Positions 8,737 through 17,277 of a stretch of DNA of 64,000 bases are shown piece after piece. The notes below the pieces were generated by a model. The model searched no databases. It was not told the DNA's origin and worked only from the letters and a program-made list of their open reading frames with translations. The position numbers and the translations under genes were made by a program. Source of the stretch: Actinobacillus genomosp. 1 (GTDB lineage Bacteria > Pseudomonadota > Gammaproteobacteria > Enterobacterales > Pasteurellaceae); the NCBI RefSeq assembly GCF_029774175.1, contig NZ_CP103834.1:1126501-1190500 (forward strand). The letters run 5' to 3'. Position 1 is the first letter of the stretch. The number at the start of each line of letters is the position of its first letter.

Positions 8737-9957
8737 ATGGAACCAATAATTCTTAACGGTTACCACACATTAATTGCTGCGACACTCGTTCTTTTAATCG
8801 GTCGTTTTTTTGTAAACAAAATCAAATTCCTGCAGGATTTTAATATTCCCGAGGCCGTTGCCGGCGGTTTAGTGGCAGCAATCGTGATTCTCTGCTTATA
8901 TCACTGGATGGGGCTTTCTTTCCAATTTGAGAAAAGTTTACAAAATGCCTTTATGTTGGCGTTCTTCTCATCGGTCGGTTTATCCGCCGATTTCTCGCGC
9001 TTAAAACAAGGCGGTATGCCTTTAGTAATCTTCCTCGCGGTTGTTGGCGTACTTATTATTATCCAAAACGGCGTAGGTGTCGGTCTTGCGACAGTATTAG
9101 GTTTAGATCCGCTTGTAGGCTTAATTACCGGTTCTATTACCTTAACCGGTGGTCACGGCACCGGTGCGGCATGGGCGAAAATATTCTCCGAGCAATACGG
9201 TATTTCCGGTGTAATGGAAATGGCGATGGCGTCTGCAACCTTCGGTTTAGTGGCCGGCGGTTTAATCGGTGGTCCGGTTGCTCGTCGCTTAGTCAATAAA
9301 ATGAAAAAAGATCGTAAACAAAGTGTCGGCAAAAAAGTAGATACTTCTGCCGAACAATATGATGACAGCACTTTTGAATCGGCGGACAGTATTCGTTTTA
9401 TTACGGCAAGTTCTACGATTGAAACCATGGCGTTATTTGCCGCATGTTTAGCGTTCTCATCCGTTATGGCTAACGCTTTCCCGGATTTAGGCTTACCGCA
9501 ATTCGTATGGGCTTTAGGTTTTGGGGTTATCTTACGTAACGTATTAACGAAAGTATTTAAATTCGATATGTTCGACCGTGCGATCGACGTATTCGGTAAC
9601 GCATCATTAAGCTTATTCCTTGCGATGGCGTTAATGAGTATTAAATTATGGGAATTAGCCGGTTTAGCTGGCCCGATGTTAATTATTTTAATCGTTCAAA
9701 CTATCGTGATGATTCTATACGGTTACTTTATTACTTTCCGTGTAATGGGCAAAGATTATGATGCGGCGATTTTAACCGCCGGTCACTGCGGTTTCGGTTT
9801 AGGTGCAACCCCAACTGCGGTAGCGAATATGCAATCGGTCACAGAAACTTTCGGTCCGTCACACAAAGCATTCTTAATCGTGCCGTTAGTCGGTGCATTC
9901 TTCGTGGATCTATTAAACTTAGGTGTAATCACTTGGTTTGTTGAGTTCTTACGTTAA
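8737..9957 (+). CDS. gltS: Sodium/glutamate symporter GltS
   Basis: GltS imports glutamate with Na+ across the inner membrane. The 406-residue product is close to E. coli GltS (401) and has about ten hydrophobic segments in two inverted halves. It contains the Gly-rich re-entrant loop motifs GSITLTGGHGTGAAWAKIF (middle) and AGHCGFGLGATPTAVANMQ (near the C-terminus), typical of the family. A central charged loop around residues 190-225 (KKDRKQSVGKKVDTSAEQ) separates the halves. The ATG at 8737 follows AGAGGAGCACCT; a longer reading frame from 8653 is ruled out by the promoter at 8653-8681. It is a single-gene transcript ended by a shared terminator. Confidence 0.95.
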   Translation: MEPIILNGYHTLIAATLVLLIGRFFVNKIKFLQDFNIPEAVAGGLVAAIVILCLYHWMGLSFQFEKSLQNAFMLAFFSSVGLSADFSRLKQGGMPLVIFLAVVGVLIIIQNGVGVGLATVLGLDPLVGLITGSITLTGGHGTGAAWAKIFSEQYGISGVMEMAMASATFGLVAGGLIGGPVARRLVNKMKKDRKQSVGKKVDTSAEQYDDSTFESADSIRFITASSTIETMALFAACLAFSSVMANAFPDLGLPQFVWALGFGVILRNVLTKVFKFDMFDRAIDVFGNASLSLFLAMALMSIKLWELAGLAGPMLIILIVQTIVMILYGYFITFRVMGKDYDAAILTAGHCGFGLGATPTAVANMQSVTETFGPSHKAFLIVPLVGAFFVDLLNLGVITWFVEFLR

Positions 9958-9978
9958 TCGTCCAAATCTATAAATGCA

Positions 9979-10014
9979 AAAGGGCAACTTATTAAAGTTG
10001 CCCCTTCTTTTTTC
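9979..10014. terminator. Bidirectional terminator between gltS and yacL
   Basis: The stem GGGCAACTT / AAGTTGCCC has a four-base loop ATTA. A T-rich run follows on the plus strand (CTTTTTTC), and there are A residues on the other side. It serves the convergent genes gltS and yacL. Confidence 0.8.
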
Positions 10015-10024
10015 TTCATTAATA

Positions 10025-10402
10025 TTAGTGATAAGTTTTACTGAATTTCTGATAGGCTTTTAAAAAGTTTTCGAAATCTTCTAAGCCACAAAATGCAATG
10101 CTTTCTTGGTCATAGAACTGAAAGCCGTCTTCCATTTGTTCTTCATCAAAAGCGTCATCTAAGTTATTCGCTTTTACCATGACCTCATCGCAATCAAAAA
10201 ATAAACTGTACTCTTTTCCTTCGAATACACACTCATAATGATTAGGATAAGCCGCGCGGCATTTCTCAATTTCGGTAAAGATATTGATCAACTCTTTAGG
10301 ATTTTCCGTTATTTCCGTATTTAGCCAACGGGCAAAGGCTTCGTGGTCCATTGAACATTTTGCGACTACGCCGTGAATTGAATGCGTAAATTGATATTCC
10401 AT
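10025..10402 (-). CDS. yacL: UPF0231 family protein YacL
   Basis: A small conserved acidic protein of unknown function, 125 residues (E. coli YacL 120). Recognised by its start MEYQFTHSIHGVV, the central pattern EYSLFFDCDEVMVKANNL, and the tail QFYDQESIAFCGLEDFENFL, all of which align with YacL. No membrane segment or catalytic motif is visible. The ATG at 10402 follows AAGGAGTTTGCA; an in-frame upstream extension has no ribosome-binding site. It lies downstream of glnE on the same strand, but a terminator-like hairpin separates them. Confidence 0.9.
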   Translation of the reverse strand: MEYQFTHSIHGVVAKCSMDHEAFARWLNTEITENPKELINIFTEIEKCRAAYPNHYECVFEGKEYSLFFDCDEVMVKANNLDDAFDEEQMEDGFQFYDQESIAFCGLEDFENFLKAYQKFSKTYH

Positions 10403-10449
10403 TGCAAACTCCTTGAATGGGTAAATTTGCCTTATTATAACGGAAAACA

Positions 10450-10491
10450 AGCGGTTAAATTGACAAAATTTTTTGCAAATTCAACCGCTCT
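10450..10491 (-). terminator. Terminator after glnE built from an uptake-signal inverted repeat
   Basis: AGCGGTTAAATTG on one arm pairs with CAAATTCAACCGCT on the other with one mismatch. A perfect uptake core ACAAGCGGT occupies 10447-10455. It lies between the glnE stop and the yacL start. Confidence 0.6.
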
Positions 10492-10497
10492 CTGATT

Positions 10498-13377
10498 TTA
10501 TCCAAAAATTCGTTGCCAAATTTGCGCTACAAACGCTCGTTCTTCGACAAATTCGTCTGCGCTCACTACACTCGGGCTGCGCAACAAATTCAAATGATGA
10601 ATACGATTACGGATCACCGTATAGCAATGTTTTAACTTTTCGCCGTCATCACAAGATAAAATACCGCACTCCACTGCCGAATCAAAAATACGAACGTTAT
10701 CCGACCAAACCGCCATTTGCGGATACTGATGAGCGTATTCCAAAACCAAACATTGTGCGATAAATTCGATGTCGGTAATACCGCCTTTATCTTTTTTCAA
10801 ATCAAACTGAGTTTGATCGGTATGGCTTAAATGTTGATACATTTTGTAACGCATTTCGCAAATTTCTCGGCGTAACTGACCGCTTGCTCGGGACATTGCC
10901 AAAGTTGTTCGGCGAATTTTCTCAAAGGCTTGCGCCAGATCGGGCGAACCATAAACGCAACGAGTACGAACTAACGCTTGTGATTCCCATGTCCACGCCT
11001 CATTTTGTTGATAAGTCTCGTAAGCACTCACCGTGCTGACTAATAAACCGGCTTCGCCTGACGGTCGCAAGCGCATATCCACTTCGTAAAGCACACCGGC
11101 ACTGGTATTTAAGTTAAAAATCGAGTTAATCTTTTGCGCTAATTTTAAATAGAACTGATGACTTGAAATCGATTTTCTCGCACCGGTCGTTTCACTATCC
11201 TGCGGTGCGTTATGCAGAAAAACCAAATCTAAATCCGAGTTATAACCCAGCTCAATACCGCCCAATTTTCCATAAGCAATCACTGCAAAGCCTTGTTCAG
11301 TATCGGTTAAATGATCCGGCACGCCAAAACGCTGCGACAATGATTTCCATGCCATATTGACCACCGCACCGATAATTGCTTCCGCCAAATAAGTAAGATG
11401 ATCGCTAATTTTCATTACCGGCAATACGCCTAAAATATCCGCCGCCGCAATATGCAAAATTTGGCTCTGTTTAAATTGGCGTAACGCATCAATTAATGCT
11501 TCTTCATCTTCTTCCGGAATCCGAATCAAATAATCATTTAACGCCGTTTTATACTGCTCCAATGCCAAAACTTGCGTAAGACTGTTTTGAATAATGAGTT
11601 CGTCCAATAACATCGGATAACGAGCGATTTGCTCGGCAATCATTATCGATTGGCTGCACAAGGTAATCAGAAGCGGTAGAATTTGCTCCCTTTCTTGCAA
11701 AAGCTCCAGATAGGTAGTTCGCATAGTAATTTTATCGATGATATTCAGCATACGCGGCAATACCACCAAATAATCTGCTCGGCTACACACCATATCTAAA
11801 ATTTTCGGCATCAATTTGAGTAAAACATTACGCCCACGCACACCAATCGGGCGTTTTACCCAATCCTGAAACGTACTGGAAAGCTGTCTAAAAATTTCGT
11901 TGTAATCATTCTGGCTAATCGGGTAATCTGCCAAAACCGCCGCCAAATCTTCTTCGCTGACTTGATAATGTAAAATATCTTGCCAAACCGCTAATTTCTC
12001 ATTAAGCGATGAAGCCTCATCTTCCTCTTCTTCGCCGATAATTTGACTAAATACCGCTCGCACATTTTGCTGATGTTGTTCCAGTACCTGTAAAAAGTCT
12101 TGCCAATTATGAATGTTGTGATCTACTACAAGCGGTTGGTTTTCCGCATTTTTTTGCAAATAAGATTGGCAAGCAAAAATGATTCTTGCTCGGTCTTGCT
12201 CATCGGTCGGTAACGTTTGTGTTTGCTTATCATCAATCGCTTGCAGCACATTTTCGACCTGACGATGGAAAATATAGGCATTATATAATTGCTTAACTTG
12301 CTGTTCGGTAAGTAATTGTAATTCGGCAAGGCGAGGCAGAACACGCAATAAACTCCGTTCTTGGAGGATTTTATCTCGACCACCTCGTACCATTTGGAAC
12401 GTTTGCACAATAAATTCAATTTCTCGAATCCCGCCGGCACCTAATTTAATATTATCGGTTAAATTGCGGCGAACCACTTCTCGACTGATTTTCTGTTTCA
12501 TCTCACGTAACGATTGAATCGCACTGAAATCCAAATAACGGCGATACATAAACGGGCGTAACATTTGGCGTAAATAACGATGGTTAAGATTATGCGGTTC
12601 TCCACCCAAAATTTTGGCTTTAATCATCGCATAGCGTTCCCAATCTCGCCCTTGCTCTTGATAATAGTCTTCCATTGCGGCAAAGCTAAGTACCAAAGCA
12701 CCGCTGTCGCCGAACGGACGTAAACGCATATCGGTACGATATACAAAGCCGTCTAACGTGATTTCATCTAATGCTTTAATTAAACGCTGTCCTAAGCGAA
12801 TAAAGAATTTGCTATTTTCAATCGGTTTACGACCGCCGACCGTTTCACCAGCATCTGGATAGGTAAAAATTAGATCAATATCCGAGGAAAAATTCAGTTC
12901 TCGTCCGCCTAATTTGCCCATCCCTAAAATCAGTAACTCTTGCTGTTCACCCAGCGAGTTCATCGGCGTGCCGTATTCTTCACAGCAACGCTTGAACAGC
13001 CAATCTCTTGCGCCGATAATCAGCGTTTCCGCCAAATCGGATAAATGCTCGAATACAAACTCTACGCTAGCAAGTTTATTCGATTGCAGAAAACTTAATG
13101 TTGCCATTTCACGATGACGAAACAGACGTAATTCTCGCGCTAATTGAGTTTCATCTTGCACCTGCGCTAAAACGGCGGCTAAATGTTCGGCATAATTACC
13201 GACCTTTGCGATAGACGGATATTCCGCTAACCACGCCTGTAATAACTGCGGTTGCTTATGTAGCGTCTGTTTCACAAAATTCGACATTCCTACCGCAATA
13301 GCAAGCGGTCGGATTTTATCAGCATTTTGTAAATCGGATTCCGACACGAATTCGGAAAGATCGGTTTGAGCGAACAT
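10498..13377 (-). CDS. glnE: Bifunctional glutamine synthetase adenylyltransferase/adenylyl-removing enzyme GlnE
   Basis: GlnE attaches AMP to, and removes it from, glutamine synthetase in response to glutamine and PII, setting nitrogen assimilation. The 959-residue product (E. coli 946) carries two nucleotidyltransferase domains. The N-terminal one has GMGKLGGRELNFSSDIDL (about residue 155) and the C-terminal one AYGKLGGIELGYNSDLDLVF (about 690). Each has downstream DMRLRP acidic motifs (YRTDMRLRPFGDSG; YEVDMRLRPSGEAG), linked by a helical region. Both catalytic Asp pairs look intact, so both activities are expected. The ATG at 13377 follows GAGGCATAT. The gene lies after yciI with a hairpin in between. 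A copy of the uptake signal sits inside it at 12128-12136. Confidence 0.96.
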   Translation of the reverse strand: MFAQTDLSEFVSESDLQNADKIRPLAIAVGMSNFVKQTLHKQPQLLQAWLAEYPSIAKVGNYAEHLAAVLAQVQDETQLARELRLFRHREMATLSFLQSNKLASVEFVFEHLSDLAETLIIGARDWLFKRCCEEYGTPMNSLGEQQELLILGMGKLGGRELNFSSDIDLIFTYPDAGETVGGRKPIENSKFFIRLGQRLIKALDEITLDGFVYRTDMRLRPFGDSGALVLSFAAMEDYYQEQGRDWERYAMIKAKILGGEPHNLNHRYLRQMLRPFMYRRYLDFSAIQSLREMKQKISREVVRRNLTDNIKLGAGGIREIEFIVQTFQMVRGGRDKILQERSLLRVLPRLAELQLLTEQQVKQLYNAYIFHRQVENVLQAIDDKQTQTLPTDEQDRARIIFACQSYLQKNAENQPLVVDHNIHNWQDFLQVLEQHQQNVRAVFSQIIGEEEEDEASSLNEKLAVWQDILHYQVSEEDLAAVLADYPISQNDYNEIFRQLSSTFQDWVKRPIGVRGRNVLLKLMPKILDMVCSRADYLVVLPRMLNIIDKITMRTTYLELLQEREQILPLLITLCSQSIMIAEQIARYPMLLDELIIQNSLTQVLALEQYKTALNDYLIRIPEEDEEALIDALRQFKQSQILHIAAADILGVLPVMKISDHLTYLAEAIIGAVVNMAWKSLSQRFGVPDHLTDTEQGFAVIAYGKLGGIELGYNSDLDLVFLHNAPQDSETTGARKSISSHQFYLKLAQKINSIFNLNTSAGVLYEVDMRLRPSGEAGLLVSTVSAYETYQQNEAWTWESQALVRTRCVYGSPDLAQAFEKIRRTTLAMSRASGQLRREICEMRYKMYQHLSHTDQTQFDLKKDKGGITDIEFIAQCLVLEYAHQYPQMAVWSDNVRIFDSAVECGILSCDDGEKLKHCYTVIRNRIHHLNLLRSPSVVSADEFVEERAFVAQIWQRIFG
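12128..12136 (+). repeat. DNA uptake signal core inside glnE
   Basis: A perfect ACAAGCGGT within the linker region of glnE; it is tolerated in coding sequence. Confidence 0.7.
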
Positions 13378-13408
13378 ATATGCCTCTTTCAAAAATTGGA
13401 CGAGAAAA

Positions 13409-13434
13409 AGGCACAAGCGAAACCGCTTGTGCCT
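13409..13434 (-). terminator. Hairpin terminator between yciI and glnE
   Basis: The arms AGGCACAAGCG and CGCTTGTGCCT form an 11-base perfect stem. On the minus strand TTTTTCTCG follows. One arm contains the uptake core ACCGCTTGT (13422-13430). Confidence 0.75.
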
Positions 13435-13451
13435 GTTTTAAGAAAAAAAGA

Positions 13452-13733
13452 TTAGAACACTTTTTTAAACGGCTTGATAATCACATCACCGTAAACACCG
13501 GCTTCGGTATAAGGATCTTCGGAAGCCCATACTTGTGCATCGGCTAACGAATCGAATTCAGCAATCACAGTCGAACCGGTTACACCGCTACCATCTTCCG
13601 TTGGATTTGGCCCTGCAGTTAATAAACGCCCCTCAGCTTGCAGTTTTTCTAAACGTGCTAAGTGAGCGGGACGAACTTCCAAACGCTTCTCAAGCATATT
13701 CGGATTATCTTGTGCAAAAATAACGTAATACAT
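13452..13733 (-). CDS. yciI: YciI-like protein
   Basis: A small cytoplasmic protein of the YciI family (93 residues; ferredoxin-like fold known from the H. influenzae homologue). The start MYYVIFAQD, the segment RPAHLARLEKL with its conserved His, the Gly-rich ATG/GPNP turn and the end EAGVYGDVIIKPFKKVF are all family features. The exact reaction is unknown; the conserved His/Asp site has suggested an enzyme. It begins 8 bases after yciA stops, as the last gene of the yciC-yciB-yciA-yciI run. The same neighbours occur in H. influenzae (HI0826-HI0828). Confidence 0.92.
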   Translation of the reverse strand: MYYVIFAQDNPNMLEKRLEVRPAHLARLEKLQAEGRLLTAGPNPTEDGSGVTGSTVIAEFDSLADAQVWASEDPYTEAGVYGDVIIKPFKKVF

Positions 13734-13741
13734 TTTTACCT

Positions 13742-14233
13742 CTACGCAGTTTGTTGTTGATTTGCAAGCTCCGCTTCAAACGCTAAAGCCTGCTCCATTA
13801 ATGCCAATGCTTCATCAAGTTCCGGATTATTTTCACGAGGAACCGCACGTGATTTCCCCTCTTTATCAACTGCCACATAAGTAAAGAGAGCCTCGGTAAC
13901 TCGGAAACGCTCTCTTGAGCCTTCATAAACTTGCTTGATAAACACTTCGACTTTAACCTGTAATGACGAACGCCCCACTTTTACTAAAGTTCCGTAACAG
14001 CAAACCACATCCCCAACCGAAATCGGCATATGGAACACCATTTTATCTACAGTGACCGTCACTACTCTGCCTTTTGCCAATTCTTTGGCAAGAATCGCAC
14101 CGCCTAAATCCATTTGCGACATAATCCACCCACCGAAAATATCGCCGTTGGCATTCGTATCCGACGGCATTGCGAGCGTTCTTAATAATAATTTACCATT
14201 AGGATTTCTGTCATAAGGTTTATGCTTGCTCAT
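13742..14233 (-). CDS. yciA: Acyl-CoA thioesterase YciA
   Basis: YciA hydrolyses a broad range of acyl-CoA thioesters in the cytoplasm and is thought to recycle CoA and help membrane lipid turnover. The 163-residue product has the hot-dog-fold motif NANGDIFGGWIMSQMDLGG near residue 25 with the catalytic Asp, and the strand VVTVTVDKMVFHMPISVGD. The ATG at 14233 lies inside the end of yciB (14-base overlap), indicating translational coupling; the longer in-frame extension is not needed. The family usually has about 130-155 residues, and the C-terminal tail here (EALALMEQALAFEAELANQQ) is Glu/Ala-rich. Confidence 0.94.
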   Translation of the reverse strand: MSKHKPYDRNPNGKLLLRTLAMPSDTNANGDIFGGWIMSQMDLGGAILAKELAKGRVVTVTVDKMVFHMPISVGDVVCCYGTLVKVGRSSLQVKVEVFIKQVYEGSRERFRVTEALFTYVAVDKEGKSRAVPRENNPELDEALALMEQALAFEAELANQQQTA

Positions 14234-14771
14234 TGGTATTCTCCACGTTTTTAAGATGCGGATAAAGATAAGCGCCGGTTGCAATCGCAGCGATTAAACT
14301 CAATCCGGTAAATCCGAAAGTTTTAAATGTTGCCCATACGTCGTCCGAGAAGTAATAACTAATCACGATATTGAGTAACATACAGATAATAAAAAATCCT
14401 GCCCAACCTAGATTGAGGTTGTTCCAAACTTTGCTCGGCAATTGTAGTTCCTTACCTAACAACATTTGAATAATTGGCTTTTTGAAAACAAATTGGCTGA
14501 CCAATAATACGGCGGCAAATAAACCGTTAATGATAGTCACTTTCCATTTTAAGAAATTTAAATCATTAAAATAAGCGGTCAAAATCCCGAAGAAAATCAC
14601 AAAAACACCCATAATCCATTGGGATTTCTCAATCTTCTTATAAAGCGTTTTTAACACAACTAATTGGATAACGGTTGCGATAACTAAAGTAATTGCCGCT
14701 TGTTGCACACCATATAATTTATATACGGTAAAAAATAGAATGAGCGGAATAAATTCAAGTAACTGTTTCAT
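14220..14771 (-). CDS. yciB: Septation protein A / inner-membrane protein YciB
   Basis: An inner-membrane protein (also called IspZ) linked to cell-envelope synthesis and division. The 183-residue product starts MKQLLEFIPLILFF and has five or six hydrophobic segments. It also has the family signatures KPTIIN-like KWKVTIINGLFAAVLL and LNLGWAGFFIICMLLNI. Its length equals the family norm (179 in E. coli). It starts 2 bases after yciC and overlaps yciA, so the three are one operon. Confidence 0.94.
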   Translation of the reverse strand: MKQLLEFIPLILFFTVYKLYGVQQAAITLVIATVIQLVVLKTLYKKIEKSQWIMGVFVIFFGILTAYFNDLNFLKWKVTIINGLFAAVLLVSQFVFKKPIIQMLLGKELQLPSKVWNNLNLGWAGFFIICMLLNIVISYYFSDDVWATFKTFGFTGLSLIAAIATGAYLYPHLKNVENTNEQA

Positions 14772-14772
14772 C

Positions 14773-15510
14773 CTACCCTCTTACAACGTTATTTTGGCTA
14801 TATGCCTGATAAAAACGGAAACTAAATACGGTAATAAATAATGAGAAAAACGAACTGACTAACACGTTCGCCACAAGACCGAGCGTATTGCCGCTTAAAC
14901 CGCTTAAAAAAGACATTAAAATCTGCGGTACAAAATAAGAAATTACGCAGAACAAGACTAATGCGATACCTCGACCGCGACTTAATTGCCAAGTAAAACG
15001 AATTGCCTCATTTACGCCATTAAGTTCTTCAATTAAATAGGCATAAACGGATAAGCATAATTTAATAAACAAAAACGCACCGCCGATAATCAATGGAAAA
15101 GCGATCATCGACAAGCCGTTACCCGCCTTTGCCCCGAACACTTGAGAAGCCATTCCGATCGACAGCGGTAATACCATAATGATATTAAGCAAAACGACCG
15201 CAAACAGATTCGCGATAGCAATGGAAAGGTTTTGGAAAAAATGTTTGAAACTTCCTCGGTTAATTTCTTTAATATTCAAGATTAATAAGGTCGTAATAAA
15301 AATATTGGCTACGCCCATCACTAACAACGGAAATAAGTCGGATAATGTCATCTCGACATTTTCGGCATTCATATTCCCGATACGAGGTACTAAAAATAAA
15401 TTCACAAACTGCAACGCGCTTAGCAAAATAATTGCCAATAACGAAAATGTATGTTGATTACGTATAAAGTTCCAACTATCTTGTAACAAATCTGGAAATT
15501 TAATTGGCAT
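14773..15510 (-). CDS. yciC: UPF0259 membrane protein YciC
   Basis: A polytopic inner-membrane protein of unknown function, 245 residues (E. coli 247). Six hydrophobic segments are visible. The beginning, LLQDSWNFIRNQHTFSLLAIILLSALQ, matches the family pattern of a short cytoplasmic helix followed by membrane helix 1. First gene of the operon yciC-yciB-yciA-yciI, divergent from yfbV across 158 bases that should hold both promoters. Confidence 0.9.
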   Translation of the reverse strand: MPIKFPDLLQDSWNFIRNQHTFSLLAIILLSALQFVNLFLVPRIGNMNAENVEMTLSDLFPLLVMGVANIFITTLLILNIKEINRGSFKHFFQNLSIAIANLFAVVLLNIIMVLPLSIGMASQVFGAKAGNGLSMIAFPLIIGGAFLFIKLCLSVYAYLIEELNGVNEAIRFTWQLSRGRGIALVLFCVISYFVPQILMSFLSGLSGNTLGLVANVLVSSFFSLFITVFSFRFYQAYSQNNVVRG

Positions 15511-15668
15511 TAATCTATCCTTCTATATCTAATCGTGTAACAAAATTGTTGCAAAGTATAGCAATTGTTGATCATTACTGCATTAAAATCTGCGCATTTT
15601 CGGCGGATAAAACTTATGTTATGCTATTTTTATTATTTTTCTTATAAATCTTATAAAACATTATCGTT

Positions 15669-16103
15669 ATGAATGCGACTCTTCAAGCCGGACAACGTTA
15701 TCTCGCCACCTATCCGAACCAAAAAAAGTTAGGGCTGTTTATGCCCGATTATCGATTGATTCGCTTAGTAAAATTAGCTTCCCGCTTTATGCCCGCTTTC
15801 GCTTGCTTTGCGATTTTATGGCAGTACTTCTTTGCCGACCCGAGCCAATCCATTTTAGCCAATGCGATTATCACTTCATTATTTGCATTAAGTTTGCCGT
15901 ATCAAGGCTTATATTGGTTAGGTAAACGAGCCGCCTCGCCTTTACCGCTTTCGTTGTTAGGCTGGTATCAAGAATTAAAACAAAAACTGATTAATGAGAA
16001 TAAAAAAGTTGAAGATCAGGCAATGCCTTCTTATCAGGATTTCGCCAACTTATTGCAACTTGCCGAACAAACTTGGGGTAATGAGTATTTTGATAAACTT
16101 TAA
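15669..16103 (+). CDS. yfbV: UPF0208 membrane protein YfbV
   Basis: An inner-membrane protein which in E. coli helps insulate the chromosome terminus macrodomain. The 144-residue product (E. coli 151) has the family beginning with a GQRYLATYP segment and MPDYRLIRLVKLASRFMP. Two adjacent transmembrane helices (about residues 42-58 and 66-82) are followed by LPYQGLYWLGKRA, and a hydrophilic C-terminal tail contains PSYQDFANLL. Single gene; followed by 167 bases holding an uptake-signal copy and then ttcA. Confidence 0.9.
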   Translation: MNATLQAGQRYLATYPNQKKLGLFMPDYRLIRLVKLASRFMPAFACFAILWQYFFADPSQSILANAIITSLFALSLPYQGLYWLGKRAASPLPLSLLGWYQELKQKLINENKKVEDQAMPSYQDFANLLQLAEQTWGNEYFDKL

Positions 16104-16128
16104 AATTGCAAAAAAATGCTAAAATTAG

Positions 16129-16137
16129 ACCGCTTGT
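16129..16137 (-). repeat. DNA uptake signal core upstream of ttcA
   Basis: ACCGCTTGT on the plus strand in the yfbV-ttcA gap, the reverse orientation of the uptake core. Confidence 0.65.
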
Positions 16138-16270
16138 TTGCCGATAAACGCTTATCTAGCGACAAAACATCCAATGAAACGCTTGCAAAAAATACGGAAG
16201 TCTTTAGTATGACGGACTTCATTTTTTATCTCATATACCGAACCGAACATTTATTTAAAAATTCACGATT

Positions 16271-17224
16271 ATGAATCAAGATACTCAATCAGCGAATACT
16301 CAACAAGAAAAAAAGATTGCCTATAATTTCAACAAATTACAAAAACGTTTACGCCGTAATGTCGGTAATGCGATTGCCGATTTCAATATGATTGAAGACG
16401 GCGATAAAGTGATGGTGTGCTTGTCCGGCGGTAAAGACAGCTACACATTATTAGATATTCTACTTAATCTCAAACTCAGCGCACCGATTCACTTCGATAT
16501 CGTAGCGGTTAATTTAGACCAAAAACAACCGGGCTTTCCGGAGCATATTTTGCCTGAATATCTGGAATCTATCGGCGTTGAATATAAAATCGTCGAAGAA
16601 AATACCTACGGCATCGTAAAAGAGAAAATTCCGGAAGGGAAAACCACTTGCTCGCTTTGCTCGCGTTTACGTCGCGGCATTTTATACCGCACCGCTACCG
16701 AACTCGGTGCAACAAAAATTGCACTTGGCCACCACCGTGACGATATGTTGGAAACGTTATTCTTAAATATGTTTTACGGCGGTAAATTAAAATCTATGCC
16801 GCCTAAATTGATTTCCGATGATGGCAAACAAATCGTGATTCGTCCGTTGGCTTATTGTAAAGAAAAAGATATCGAAAAATATTCGCAGGCAAAACAATTC
16901 CCGATTATTCCGTGTAACTTATGCGGTTCTCAGCCGAATCTACAGCGCCAAGTGGTTAAAGAAATGCTGCAAACGTGGGATCGCCAATATCCGGGACGAA
17001 TCGAAACGATGTTTAGTGCAATGCAGAACATTACCCTCTCGCATCTTTGTGACCCTAGCCTGTTCGATTTTAAAGGGTTAAAACGCGGTCAGGTATTGGA
17101 AGGTGTGGAAGGCGATATTGCCTTTGATAAAGCGGAAATGCCAAATCAGCCGCTAATCCAAGATGAAGACGAACAAGCTGATTACAGCGAAAATGGAATG
17201 ATTCAATTTAAAGAAGTCCAATAA
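16271..17224 (+). CDS. ttcA: tRNA 2-thiocytidine(32) synthetase TtcA
   Basis: TtcA thiolates cytidine 32 of certain tRNAs using ATP and an Fe-S cluster. The 317-residue product has the PP-loop ATP-binding motif SGGKDS (about residue 54). It also has the cysteine pairs CSLC (about 122) and CNLC (about 216) that hold the cluster in this family, and LGHHRDDMLETLFLNMFYGG. The C-terminal extension after residue 290 is acidic and probably disordered. Start at ATG 16271; the upstream region lacks an obvious strong Shine-Dalgarno. Ends at a bidirectional terminator shared with malS. Confidence 0.95.
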   Translation: MNQDTQSANTQQEKKIAYNFNKLQKRLRRNVGNAIADFNMIEDGDKVMVCLSGGKDSYTLLDILLNLKLSAPIHFDIVAVNLDQKQPGFPEHILPEYLESIGVEYKIVEENTYGIVKEKIPEGKTTCSLCSRLRRGILYRTATELGATKIALGHHRDDMLETLFLNMFYGGKLKSMPPKLISDDGKQIVIRPLAYCKEKDIEKYSQAKQFPIIPCNLCGSQPNLQRQVVKEMLQTWDRQYPGRIETMFSAMQNITLSHLCDPSLFDFKGLKRGQVLEGVEGDIAFDKAEMPNQPLIQDEDEQADYSENGMIQFKEVQ

Positions 17225-17229
17225 AAACA

Positions 17230-17277
17230 AAGAGCAAACTTTTAAGTGCAAATTACGCTAAAGTTTGCTCTTTTTTT
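17230..17277. terminator. Bidirectional terminator between ttcA and malS
   Basis: The arms AGAGCAAACTTT and AAAGTTTGCTCT form a perfect 12-base stem. TTTTTTT follows on the plus strand. The loop is about 22 bases. Confidence 0.8.
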